This document shows positions 43,996 to 52,716 of a DNA stretch of 64,000 nucleotides, piece by piece (position 1 is the first letter of the stretch; every line of letters starts with the position of its first letter). Position numbers and translations under genes: made by a program. Below the pieces are notes generated by a model, which made no database searches, was not told the origin of the DNA, and saw only the letters and a program-made list of their open reading frames with translations. Origin of the DNA: PALSA-610 sp038213435 (GTDB lineage: Bacteria > Actinomycetota > Acidimicrobiia > IMCC26256 > PALSA-610); assembly GCA_038213435.1 (NCBI GenBank), contig JBBQTI010000002.1, forward strand, positions 62,001-126,000, given 5' to 3'.

Positions 43996-46902
43996 ATGCC
44001 GCGCGGGCTCCCGGTGGGCACGGTGACGTTCCTGTTCACCGACATCGCGGATTCGACGCGCCTGTGGGACGAGGCTCCCCTCGAGATGGCCGAGGCCCTG
44101 CGCGTGCACGACGCGATCGTTCGGGGCGCGATCGAGGGTCATGGCGGATACGTGTTCGCTATGGGTGGTGATAGCTTCTGCGCCGCGTTCTCGACTGTCG
44201 ACGACGCGGCTGCGGCGGCGATCGAGGCGCAGGAACAGTTGCGCGATGACACGATCGTGAACTTCACGGTTCGCATGGCATTGCACACCGGCGCCGCGAG
44301 CGAACGCGACCGGAGCTACTACGGCACCGAGGTGAACCGCGGGGCGCGGTTGATGTCGTTGGCACACGGTGGTCAGGTCCTCGTCTCGGACGCGACCGAG
44401 GTGCTGTTGCGCAACCGCGTGCGTCTGCGGCCATTGGGTGAGCACCGGCTCCGCGGTCTGCGCGGACGGATGTCGGTGTACCAGGTCGTCGTCGACGGAC
44501 TTCCGGCGGACTTTCCGATGCTCCGCGGCGGCGAAGCTCTGCGCGGCAACCTCACGCAGCAGCTCAGCTCGCTCGTCGGCCGCGACGCGGTGGTCGAGGA
44601 GGTCGCCGAACTCGTCCGGTCGCACCGGCTGATCACGCTGAGTGGCGTCGGGGGGGTCGGCAAGACCCGGCTGGCACTCGAAGCGGGATCCGAGTTGGAG
44701 GGCGAGTTCCCCGACGGGGCCTGGATGGTCGAGCTCGCCTCAGTCGGCGACCCGGACTCGGTGCCCGCGGCCGTCGCCTCGGTGCTGGGCATCACGCCGC
44801 GGGGCGACGCGGCGCTCATCGACACGATCGCCGAATCGTTGGGCGGACGCCGGCTCCTGCTGGTGATGGACAACTGCGAGCACATTCTTGCCGCCGCGAG
44901 TTCCGCCATCGCCGCGATGCTCGGCCGCTCGCGGAACGTCAAGATCCTGGCCACCACGCGCGAGACGCTCATGCTCGACGGCGAGACCGTGTTCACCGTG
45001 CCACCGCTCGCGCTGGAAGGAGGCGAGACCTCCGATGCCGTCACGCTGTTCGTGGACCGAGCGCGCGCTGTGCGTCCCGACTTCGGGCTGGGAGAGCGCG
45101 AAACCGCCGCCGCGGTGACTGAGATCTGCGAGACGCTCGACGGGCTCCCACTGGGAATCGAGCTGGCAGCGGCGCGCATGGCCGCCATGAGCGCGGTCGA
45201 GGTACGGGACCGGCTCGCTGATCGCTTCCGACTGTTGCGGGGGTCGACGCCGGTGCCGCAGCGACAGCTCACACTCAGCGACGCGGTGGCATGGTCGTAC
45301 GACCTGCTGAACGACGACGAGCGCGAGTTGCTCTGCCTGACATCGGTGTTCGCGGGCGGCTTCGACCTCACGAGCGTGTGCGCGGTGCTCGACGGCGCCG
45401 ACGACGACATCGACGTGCTCCGTGATCTCGACTCACTAGTCCGGAAGTCGCTCGTCGTCGCCGACCACACCGCCACACGCACCCGGTACAGCCTCTTCGA
45501 GACCATCCGCCAGTTCGCCGACGACCGATTGTCCGAAACTGGCGCGCGCGATCGCACGCGCGATCGGCACGCCGCGTACTTCGCGCGTGAGGCGGCCAGG
45601 CGATGGGAGCACTGGAATGGTCCCGGCTGGCGCGACGCAGTCGACTGGGTCGAGGCCGAACTGGGCAACCTGCGGGCGGGATACCAGTGGAGCGCGGCGC
45701 GCGGAGACCTGGAGGTGGCGACCGACATCGCGGCCCACGCCGCGCTCATGGGGTTCTCGGTGCAGCTGTTCGAGACGCTGGCGTGGGCCGAGGAGCTGCT
45801 CGAGCGCGCGACCGCGGCCGACGTACGCCGGCTTCCCCGCTTGTGCACCGCCGCGGGCTACGCATGCTTCGCCGGCAGGGCGCCGGCGGCCCGCGAGAGC
45901 GCACACCGGGCGACCGAGCTCGAGCTCGACAACCGCTACGACGCGTGCGAGCCGGGATACGCCCCGTTTGTCGAAGCGCTCTGCAACGTGTACTGCGGAG
46001 ACCTCGATCGCTACATCGAGCTCACCGGCAGCGTTGCCGAGCGGTACGGCAGCGATCGGGGTTACGGCATCGCGTCGTACGTCGACGGCCTCCAATCGGC
46101 CGGCCGGACCGACGAGGCTGTCGCGCTGGCCGAGGAATCCGTTGCCGCGGCGCGGTCTCTCGGGAATCCTTACTGGATCTCGTACGCGCTCTGGATCGCG
46201 GGCATGGCGTTCTCGAAGGCCGACGTGCGACGTGCGTTCGCGGCGTGGGACGAAGGCTTCGCCTTCGTGCGTGAGCAACGGGTCGAGTTCTTCGAAGGCT
46301 TTCTTGCGCGCGACGCGGCGCGCCTGCACACCTCTGACGGCGAACCGGAGGCGGCACTAGTGCTGTTCGCCGACGCGATCGCCGCGTTCCAGCAGGCGGG
46401 CAACGTGCCCCAGTTGATCATCACGTTGGCCAGCGTGCCGGCGTTGTTCGAGCGGCTCGACCGGCCGGCGCCGGCAGCGATGCTGCTCGGGGCGCTATCG
46501 CGCGAGCCGTCGAGCGCACACCACGTCCCGGAACTCGCCGACCTCGGCAATCGCGTCAGCCGCGCGCTCGGGAAGACGCGCGCCGCCGACTTCATCGCGG
46601 AGGGCGCTGCGCTCGATCTCGGCGACGCGGCCGTCTATGCGCGTCAGCAGATCGACGTCGCGCGCCGCGACCCGGCCCCGCGGGCACGCGCAGTGCGTCC
46701 TGGTGGTTTGAGCCGTCGCGAGATCGAGGTGCTGAGGCTCGTGGCCGACGGCCGGACCGCCGGCGAGATCGCGACCCAGCTGTTCATCTCGTCACGTACC
46801 GCCGAGCACCACATCCAGAACATCTACACGAAGATCGGGGTCTCCAGCCGCGCCGCGGCGACGCGCTGGGCCGTGAAGCACCAGGTCGTCGTCGCCGGCT
46901 GA
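43996..46902 (+). CDS. Class III cyclase - NB-ARC ATPase - LuxR-type regulator
   Basis: A 968-residue protein. The cyclase domain (~5-170) has LFTDIADSTRLWDE and MGGDSFCAAF supplying the metal Asp residues and VNRGARLM giving the Asn/Arg pair. The NB-ARC ATPase has Walker A LSGVGGVGKTRLAL (~214-227), Walker B LLLVMDNCEH and a GxP-like GLPLGIELAAARM. Helical TPR-like repeats follow, then a LuxR helix-turn-helix at ~903-960 (LSRREIEVLRLVADGRTAGE, then TAEHHIQNIYTKIGVSSRAA). It is therefore a STAND transcription factor of the MalT/LAL type with an added nucleotide-cyclase or nucleotide-sensing domain. Targets and signal are unknown. Confidence 0.9.
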   Translation: MPRGLPVGTVTFLFTDIADSTRLWDEAPLEMAEALRVHDAIVRGAIEGHGGYVFAMGGDSFCAAFSTVDDAAAAAIEAQEQLRDDTIVNFTVRMALHTGAASERDRSYYGTEVNRGARLMSLAHGGQVLVSDATEVLLRNRVRLRPLGEHRLRGLRGRMSVYQVVVDGLPADFPMLRGGEALRGNLTQQLSSLVGRDAVVEEVAELVRSHRLITLSGVGGVGKTRLALEAGSELEGEFPDGAWMVELASVGDPDSVPAAVASVLGITPRGDAALIDTIAESLGGRRLLLVMDNCEHILAAASSAIAAMLGRSRNVKILATTRETLMLDGETVFTVPPLALEGGETSDAVTLFVDRARAVRPDFGLGERETAAAVTEICETLDGLPLGIELAAARMAAMSAVEVRDRLADRFRLLRGSTPVPQRQLTLSDAVAWSYDLLNDDERELLCLTSVFAGGFDLTSVCAVLDGADDDIDVLRDLDSLVRKSLVVADHTATRTRYSLFETIRQFADDRLSETGARDRTRDRHAAYFAREAARRWEHWNGPGWRDAVDWVEAELGNLRAGYQWSAARGDLEVATDIAAHAALMGFSVQLFETLAWAEELLERATAADVRRLPRLCTAAGYACFAGRAPAARESAHRATELELDNRYDACEPGYAPFVEALCNVYCGDLDRYIELTGSVAERYGSDRGYGIASYVDGLQSAGRTDEAVALAEESVAAARSLGNPYWISYALWIAGMAFSKADVRRAFAAWDEGFAFVREQRVEFFEGFLARDAARLHTSDGEPEAALVLFADAIAAFQQAGNVPQLIITLASVPALFERLDRPAPAAMLLGALSREPSSAHHVPELADLGNRVSRALGKTRAADFIAEGAALDLGDAAVYARQQIDVARRDPAPRARAVRPGGLSRREIEVLRLVADGRTAGEIATQLFISSRTAEHHIQNIYTKIGVSSRAAATRWAVKHQVVVAG

Positions 46903-47042
46903 CCCCCGCTCTGACTGCGCGAGCGGAAATAGGTAGGTCTACCGATGCCGCGCCCGCGGCCCGTCCGGATAATGACCTCTACGCCGGCCAACCGGGCGGC
47001 GGGAGGCGGATCCGCAGGGATCCATTCCGAAAGGGAACCGTC

Positions 47043-47315
47043 ATGATCCTGGCAACGACGACCGTCGAGAACGTCGACCGATTCCTCGAGGTATTCGGCA
47101 CGAAGGGCGCCGACAAGCGCGCACTCCACGGCTCGAAGGGCTCGACCGTGTTCCGCGACCCCACCGAGGAGAACCGGGTGTGGGCGCTGTTCGACTGGGA
47201 CGCCGACGGGTGGGCGAAGTTCGTGTCCGACCCGGAAGTGCCGCCGATCCTCAAGGAAGCCGGCCACTTGGGCAAGCCCGAAGCCGCGCTGCTGCTCGGC
47301 TCCTACGGCGCGTGA
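47043..47315 (+). CDS. Small hypothetical protein, probable ferredoxin-like fold
   Basis: A 90-residue protein, MILATTTVENVDRFLEVFGT..., with the phrases STVFRDPTEENRVWALFDWD and WAKFVSDPEVPPILKEAG. Length and pattern resemble the small alpha/beta proteins related to antibiotic-biosynthesis monooxygenase or DUF-type dimeric barrels, which is only a fold-level guess. GAAAGGGAACCGTC precedes the ATG. It is followed after 10 bases by the substrate-binding protein gene, so they are probably co-transcribed. Confidence 0.7.
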   Translation: MILATTTVENVDRFLEVFGTKGADKRALHGSKGSTVFRDPTEENRVWALFDWDADGWAKFVSDPEVPPILKEAGHLGKPEAALLLGSYGA

Positions 47316-47325
47316 GGAGGCGACG

Positions 47326-48444
47326 ATGACCAGCACGATCAATCGTCCGGCGCGGGTCGGTCTCATCACCGACCAGACCGGTGCGCTGTCCTTCATGGGC
47401 ATCGCGAACGTGAACCTCACCAAGATGGTGATCGACGACATCAACGCGCGCGGTGGCCTGCTCGGTCGTCCGATCGAGTTGTTCGTCGAGGACAGCGCGA
47501 CCGACGACGACGTGGCCGCAGCCGCGGCGACGAAGCTCGTCGAGCGCGAGGTCGACGTCGTGGTGGGCGGCATCTACAGCTCCACGCGCCAGGCCATCAA
47601 GGGGCCGGTCGTCGAGGAGGCGGGGAAGCTCTACCTCTACCCGGAGCAGTACGAGGGGCAGGAGTGTCACCCGCTGATCTTCTGCACCGGCCCCGTGCCC
47701 GCGCAGCAGGTCGAGCCGTTCTTCCCGTGGCTGATGCGCGAGACCGGCGCGAAGAGCTTCTACATGCCGTCGGCCGACTACATCTGGCCGCACACGCTCA
47801 ACAAGAAGGTGCGTGAGGTCGTCACCGCCGAAGGCGGCGAGATCGTCGGGGAGGAGTACTTCCCGCTCGATCACACCGACTACGAACGGATCGTCGACGA
47901 CATCATGTCGACGGGCGCGGACGTCGTGTTCAACACGATCGTCCCACCCGGGCTCACGCCGTTCCTCGAGCAGCTGCACGGCGCCGGCTTCACCCGTCGC
48001 GGTGGGATCGTCGTCTGCACCTACTTCGACGAGAACTTCCTGAACCTGGTTCCGGCCGATCACGTCGAAGGCCTGTACGGGTGTCTCGACTACTACCGCG
48101 CCGTCGACGATCCGTTCAGCATGGAACTCCTCAACCGCTACGAACGGCTCTACCCCGGGAGCGCGATGTTCACCGCGGGGAGCGCGTGCACCGGAACGTA
48201 CCGGGCCCTCAAGCTCTGGGAGGCGGCCGTCAACGAAGCCGGCTCGCTGAACCAAGCCGACGTCATCGCGGCGCTGGACCACGCCCGCATCGCGCAAGGT
48301 CCCGGAGGCCCGGCCGAGATGGTGCCCGGGCAGCACCACGTACGCATGAACATGTACATCGCTCGATCCGAGGGCGGCACGTTCAACGTGGTGAAGAACC
48401 TTGGTCACATCGATCCCAAGGAATGCGAGGTCGGACAGATCTGA
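47326..48444 (+). CDS. Leucine/amide-type substrate-binding protein lacking an export signal
   Basis: A 372-residue type I periplasmic-binding fold: VGLITDQTGALSFMGIANVN, INARGGLLGRPIELFVEDSA, VDVVVGGIYSSTRQAIKGPV and YLYPEQYEGQECHPLIFCTG. The last block is characteristic of the UrtA/FmdD/AmiC branch that binds urea, short amides or amino acids. The N-terminus (MTSTINRPARVGL) has no signal peptide or lipobox, and no permease or ATPase genes follow. A cytoplasmic sensor role like that of AmiC is therefore more likely than transport. ATG 47326 follows GTGAGGAGGCGACG. Confidence 0.85.
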   Translation: MTSTINRPARVGLITDQTGALSFMGIANVNLTKMVIDDINARGGLLGRPIELFVEDSATDDDVAAAAATKLVEREVDVVVGGIYSSTRQAIKGPVVEEAGKLYLYPEQYEGQECHPLIFCTGPVPAQQVEPFFPWLMRETGAKSFYMPSADYIWPHTLNKKVREVVTAEGGEIVGEEYFPLDHTDYERIVDDIMSTGADVVFNTIVPPGLTPFLEQLHGAGFTRRGGIVVCTYFDENFLNLVPADHVEGLYGCLDYYRAVDDPFSMELLNRYERLYPGSAMFTAGSACTGTYRALKLWEAAVNEAGSLNQADVIAALDHARIAQGPGGPAEMVPGQHHVRMNMYIARSEGGTFNVVKNLGHIDPKECEVGQI

Positions 48445-48680
48445 CCTCTTCTGAGGGCGGCGCCGGCACCTATCGTCGGGATCGGCGCCGCCCGGGACTC
48501 ACGCGAGTGCCTGCCCGAGTACCCGATCGACGAGTGACCCGGCGAGTGGGGCGGTGCGCGAGCGCACCGAAGCTCGTAGCGTGCATGACTTCGTTACGCG
48601 AGCGGCGGCGCGACCTGATGTGCGATCACGCGCGCGCCCCCGTAAAGCGTACCGACCACGGCAATACAGGTATCCCAGTC

Positions 48681-48732
48681 GTGCCGTTCTGGCGCATGCG
48701 CGACCGTGCGCTCAGCTGCAGGTCGCGTGTCG
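48681..48732. repeat. 52-bp dispersed repeat, copy 1
   Basis: GTGCCGTTCTGGCGCATGCG...CAGCTGCAGGTCGCGTGTCG is repeated at 54079-54130 with one mismatch. It lies inside the 331-base gene-free stretch 48445-48775, which otherwise contains nothing I recognise. On the minus strand both copies translate to DTRPAAERTVAHAPERH, but no convincing gene surrounds either. Confidence 0.8.
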
Positions 48733-48775
48733 CCAGAGGCGTTCGCGAGTGCGTTGCGCTCCTCGGGCGACTCGG

Positions 48776-49195
48776 TCATCCGCGTTGCTTGACGTGTTCG
48801 ATCCGCGCCGCGAGCTCATCGAGTTGTGCGCTCGTTGCGGCTTCGTCGAGTTGAGGAAGGAGCTTGCTCTCCTCCTCGGCCACGTGATCGTCGACGGCGC
48901 GGCGCAGCATGTCGACGGCTTCGACGAGCGGAGCGCCCTCGAGCGCGACGACGTACTCGATCAGGCTCTTGATGTGCGAGTGTGCCTGATCGAACGCCGC
49001 GATCAGATCCTCGTCGCCGAGCACTTCGAGAGCGATCGGATAGAGCGCTCCCTGCTCGACCTCGTCGTGAGCGGTAAGTGCGAACACGATCTGTCCGACC
49101 AGCACTCCGTCGTTGGTCTCGCCGAACTGCTCGAACAGCCCGCTCACGTATTCGTGATCGGCGAGGATGAGTTCGATCCCGGTCGGCATGCTCAT
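48776..49195 (-). CDS. Hemerythrin HHE-domain protein
   Basis: A 139-residue four-helix protein from ATG 49195 (MSMPTGIELILADHEYVSGL). The ligand pattern is H in ADHEYV, H in LTAHDEVEQGALYP, H in FDQAHSHIKSLI and a final H in VDDHVAEEESKLLPQL, the HxxxE arrangement of HHE domains that bind di-iron. Such proteins sense or detoxify oxygen species or nitric oxide. Its ATG overlaps the catalase stop codon (ATGA), so it is translationally coupled to katE, consistent with an oxidative-stress role. Confidence 0.9.
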   Translation of the reverse strand: MSMPTGIELILADHEYVSGLFEQFGETNDGVLVGQIVFALTAHDEVEQGALYPIALEVLGDEDLIAAFDQAHSHIKSLIEYVVALEGAPLVEAVDMLRRAVDDHVAEEESKLLPQLDEAATSAQLDELAARIEHVKQRG

Positions 49196-51369
49196 GCTCC
49201 TGTCGTGGCACGGGTCGGGTGCGGATCGAGGCGTTCCCAATGCCGGTGTTTGGCCACCGCGGCGATCACGTAGTCGCCGAACTGGACGGTCGACTGGGTG
49301 GCCGTGACGATGCCCTGCTCGTCGACACCGATACCCGCACGGGCGAGGAGGTCGGTTCCGTCGCCCCACGCGCCGATGGTTTTGTGGTGCCGGTAGGCGG
49401 TCCGGATGTAGACGATCGCGGCGGGGTTCTCGGCAAGCCCGGCGCCGGCCGCGACGACGAAGGCGTCCGCTTCGACGGGAGACGCCGTATGAAACGACTT
49501 GTCGACCGTGAGTTGGTCGTCGCCGGTGCCGGTGACGGCGCCTTTGTGGGTGGCGATGAGGTACGCGACCGCCCCGCCCGCGAGCAGCGTGTCCTTGAGC
49601 GTGACGATCCCTGCGAGATCGGCGCCGTCGGCAGCGAGGATGTGCACGACGCGTCCATCGACCGGGAACGCGCCGTCGGTGATCATCGCCAAACTCGGAG
49701 AGACCTCGACGTCCGGGCGGGGGTCGCCGGTTGCTGCGACCGTGAGTCCGAGACCCATGCCCACACGTTGGGCGAGCTCTCCATCTATGAGCGCGAGACG
49801 TTCGAGCATCGCGTCGACGACGGCTTGGACGTCGCACTTGCCGAGCTCGAAGGTGAAGGCGTCCACGAGATGGTCTTGTTCGACCTCGGTCATGCTCTTC
49901 CAGAACATGTTGGCCTGCGCGTATTCGTCGTCGGGCCCGCGTTCGCGCACTTTTGCGCCCTGCACCGGGCGTGGAACATGCACATAGCCGCCGTCGCCGT
50001 CGTCGGCGAGGAAGGGGCAGCCTCCGCCGATCGCGTTGGGAAGGAAGGACGTTCGACCAGTGTGGACCGCGTCCTGGTGGAACCCGTCGCGGTGATTGTC
50101 GTTCACCGGTGCGTGGCTGCGGTTGATCGGGATCTGTGCGAAGTTCGGGCCGCCGAGCCGGGTCAGCTGCGTATCGAGATAGCTGAACAGGCGCGCCTGA
50201 AGCAACGGATCGTCGGTGACGTCGATCCCGCGCACGACATGACCCACATGGAACGCGACCTGCGCCGTCTCGGCGAAGAAGTTGGCAGGGTTGCGATTGA
50301 GCGTCAGGCGCCCGATCGTCTGCACGGGAGCGAGTTCTTCGGGGACGAGCTTCGTTGCGTCGAGCAGATCGATGCCCTCGAAGTACTGGTCGTCGGTGTC
50401 GGGCATGACCTGGATGCCGAGCTCCCATTGGGGAAAGGCTCCTGCACCGATCGCGTTGTAGAGGTCGCGCCGGTGGAAGTCGGGATCGACACCCGCCAGC
50501 ATTTGAGCCTCCTCCCACACCAGGCCGTGGACGCCGAGCGACGGTTTCCAGTGGAACTTCACGAGCGAGGTGTCACCGTTGTCGTTGACGAGGCGGAAGG
50601 TGTGGACGCCGAACCCTTCCATCATTCGGTAGGAACGCGGGATTGCCCGGTCGGACATGACCCACATCAGCATGTGCGGTGATTCGGGGATGAGCGAGAC
50701 GAAATCCCAGAAGGTCGAATGTGCCGTTTGCGCCTGCGGGATCTCCCGATCCGGCTCGGGCTTCGCGGCGTGGATGAGATCGGGGAACTTGATTCCGTCT
50801 CGGATGAAGAAGACGGGGATGTTGTTGCCCACGAGGTCGAACACGCCCTCGTCGGTGTAGAACTTGACCGCAAAGCCCCGCACGTCGCGCACCGTGTCGG
50901 CCGAGCCGCGCGACCCCACCACTGTCGAGAACCGCGCGAACACCGGGGTACGCCGTCCCGGTTGCAAGAAGTCTGCGCACGTCACGTCGCCGGCGTTGCC
51001 GTAGGCCTCGAACACACCGTGCACCCCTACGCCGCGCGCGTGTACGACCCGTTCCGGGATCCGCTCGTGATCGAAGTGCATCACCTTCTCGCGGAGGTGA
51101 AAGTCCTCGAGCAAGGTCGGGCCGCGCGCGCCGGCCTTCAACGAGTCGTCCGTGTGCGACAGGCGCTGGCCCTGAGCCGTCGTCAGGAAATCACTGTCCT
51201 GGGCAGGCACCCGACTCGATCGTGGCACCAACACGGCGGACCGGGCCGATTCCTCCGCGGGCGTGCCCGCCGACCTCGCCGCAGCACGCGACTCACTCGC
51301 GGCCGCCTTCTTCGCGGCCGCCTTCTTCGTCGGCGGCAACTTGCCGGACGGCGCCTTCTTCGTGACCAT
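49192..51369 (-). CDS. katE: Large-subunit monofunctional catalase (clade 2, HPII type)
   Basis: 725 residues from ATG 51369 (MVTKKAPSGK); the frame upstream has no coding character. The active-site His is in VVHARGVGVHG (~107), the Asn in DLVGNNIPVFF (~180) and the haem-ligand Tyr in RLFSYLDTQLTRLG (~394). The long C-terminus (from ~570: AATGDPRPDVEVSPSLAM, then VHILAADGADLAGIV) is the flavodoxin-like domain of HPII-type enzymes. The N-terminus is a Lys/Ala-rich basic tail (KLPPTKKAAAKKAAASE) unlike typical KatE. It decomposes hydrogen peroxide in the cytoplasm. It is coupled to a hemerythrin gene and divergent from a CsbD-like gene. Confidence 0.95.
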   Translation of the reverse strand: MVTKKAPSGKLPPTKKAAAKKAAASESRAAARSAGTPAEESARSAVLVPRSSRVPAQDSDFLTTAQGQRLSHTDDSLKAGARGPTLLEDFHLREKVMHFDHERIPERVVHARGVGVHGVFEAYGNAGDVTCADFLQPGRRTPVFARFSTVVGSRGSADTVRDVRGFAVKFYTDEGVFDLVGNNIPVFFIRDGIKFPDLIHAAKPEPDREIPQAQTAHSTFWDFVSLIPESPHMLMWVMSDRAIPRSYRMMEGFGVHTFRLVNDNGDTSLVKFHWKPSLGVHGLVWEEAQMLAGVDPDFHRRDLYNAIGAGAFPQWELGIQVMPDTDDQYFEGIDLLDATKLVPEELAPVQTIGRLTLNRNPANFFAETAQVAFHVGHVVRGIDVTDDPLLQARLFSYLDTQLTRLGGPNFAQIPINRSHAPVNDNHRDGFHQDAVHTGRTSFLPNAIGGGCPFLADDGDGGYVHVPRPVQGAKVRERGPDDEYAQANMFWKSMTEVEQDHLVDAFTFELGKCDVQAVVDAMLERLALIDGELAQRVGMGLGLTVAATGDPRPDVEVSPSLAMITDGAFPVDGRVVHILAADGADLAGIVTLKDTLLAGGAVAYLIATHKGAVTGTGDDQLTVDKSFHTASPVEADAFVVAAGAGLAENPAAIVYIRTAYRHHKTIGAWGDGTDLLARAGIGVDEQGIVTATQSTVQFGDYVIAAVAKHRHWERLDPHPTRATTGA

Positions 51370-51532
51370 CGTGTGTGTGACTCCTCGTCGACGTGAGGAC
51401 GTTCGATTGCGCAGCATCGCTACCCGCCCGCGCGGCGAGCGAACCGCCGATCTCGTTTTTGTCGGGTTGCGTTTAGTGCACGACGCGACGGGAACGAGAA
51501 GAGTCCCAACCGTTACGAACGAAGGAGCTGTC

Positions 51533-52042
51533 GTGCCCGATGATGCTGATGCTTCCGAACATGTCGCGGGGGGTGTGCTCGGCAAAGTCGTCGGCAAGTC
51601 CAAATCGGCGGTCGGAGCGTTGCTCGGGAGCGACGATCTGCGGCGGGAGGGGAACTTGCAACAGGCGCAGGTCGAAGCCGAGGCGGACGCCGAGCGCGAC
51701 GAGGCTGCGGCCGAACTGCGACGTCAGGAAGTGGCAGTCGAAGAGCAGCGTGCCGAAGCCGCCGCCGAACGTGACCGGCTGCGCACGGAACTCGAAGCAG
51801 AGGACCGCAAGGAGCGCATCGCTGAGGACGAAGCCCGACGCGAGCGGCAGATCTCCGCGGAAGCCGTCCGCGAGCAGGCGGCAATCGAGGTCCGGGCGGA
51901 GGCGCAGGAGCGCGTGGCGGATTCGGAGGAGCGCGCGGCGGTGCAACGCCGAGCCGTGACTGCGGCCGAGGTGGCGCGGCTGGAGAGCGAGGCCGGGCAT
52001 GCTGAACGGGCGGCCAACGCGATCGATCCGGAGGCGAAATGA
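51533..52042 (+). CDS. CsbD-like domain protein with a long charged coiled coil
   Basis: About 169 residues from GTG 51533, with GAAGGAG seven bases upstream. Residues ~11-42 (GGVLGKVVGKSKSAVGALLG then SDDLRREGNLQQAQ) resemble the CsbD stress-protein motif (GKxKxxxGxLxGxDxLxxEG). The rest is an uninterrupted Ala/Glu/Arg heptad-rich helix. CsbD proteins are sigma-B or general-stress induced in many bacteria, function unknown. It overlaps the next gene by ATGA, and it shares a 163-bp divergent promoter region with katE, so a stress-responsive locus is likely. Confidence 0.7.
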   Translation: MPDDADASEHVAGGVLGKVVGKSKSAVGALLGSDDLRREGNLQQAQVEAEADAERDEAAAELRRQEVAVEEQRAEAAAERDRLRTELEAEDRKERIAEDEARRERQISAEAVREQAAIEVRAEAQERVADSEERAAVQRRAVTAAEVARLESEAGHAERAANAIDPEAK

Positions 52043-52662
52043 CTATGGTCCGAAACGTCGGGCGGTCGACGATCGATCGCTGGTTGAGAGTCGGTCGGCT
52101 GCCGTTTGTCGCCGCCACGCGGCTGATCCCGGGCGGCGAAGGTCGGCGTAGCGCCGCCCGACTCTTCGTCGATCGTGCCGACGCCACCGTACGCGCGGCG
52201 GTCGGGGGGTTCCTCAACGACGTCGAGCTTCGCCAGGATGCGACCCGGCGCCGAGTCGCGGCCGACGAACGGCAGCGAGCGGCCGAGCTCCGGAGCGACG
52301 CCGATGCCAAGCGGCGCGCGGCGGACGAACAACTCGCCCAACAGCTCGACGCGACGACCGGGTTGCGAGAGCGCGTCGAAGGTGACGCCCGCGCTCGTCT
52401 CCACGATGCCGACCGCAAGCGCGTTGATCTCGCGCGAAAGGCACAGAAGACTGCCGCGGCGCAGGCGCGCGCCGTCGAGCAGGCGGAGAAGAAGAAGCTC
52501 GCCGCGGCCGAGCGCGAGGCGAAGCGCGTGCGTCTCAACACGTTGGACGCGCAAGCCGCCGCGCTCGATCAAGAGTCCGACGTACTTACGGCACGGGACG
52601 AAGCGCAGAGGTTGCGCAAGGCTGCCGGCACCGCGAAGGCTGCGCGCAAGGGCACCGCCTGA
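52039..52662 (+). CDS. Coiled-coil protein, partner of the CsbD-like gene
   Basis: A 207-residue protein with a basic N-terminal segment (VRNVGRSTIDRWLRVGRLPF). It has a long Ala/Arg/Glu/Asp-rich coiled coil (DATRRRVAADERQRAAELRS, then KRRAADEQLAQQLDATTGLR and AEKKKLAAAEREAKRV) and a basic tail ending AARKGTA. No membrane segment is visible. It is translationally coupled to the CsbD-like gene through ATGA, and both are dominated by similar heptads, so a co-assembled filament or scaffold is a reasonable inference. No named family. Confidence 0.7.
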   Translation: MTMVRNVGRSTIDRWLRVGRLPFVAATRLIPGGEGRRSAARLFVDRADATVRAAVGGFLNDVELRQDATRRRVAADERQRAAELRSDADAKRRAADEQLAQQLDATTGLRERVEGDARARLHDADRKRVDLARKAQKTAAAQARAVEQAEKKKLAAAEREAKRVRLNTLDAQAAALDQESDVLTARDEAQRLRKAAGTAKAARKGTA

Positions 52663-52716
52663 GGCAACTCGTTCTCGCGCTGCGCGGCGTCGTCGCCGAA
52701 CCGGTGGCGTGCGCGG

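Noticed and set aside
48776..50518. A 580-residue protein including the hemerythrin domain
   Set aside because: The upstream part is antisense-like Arg-rich shadow of katE; the domain begins at ATG 49195 overlapping the katE stop.
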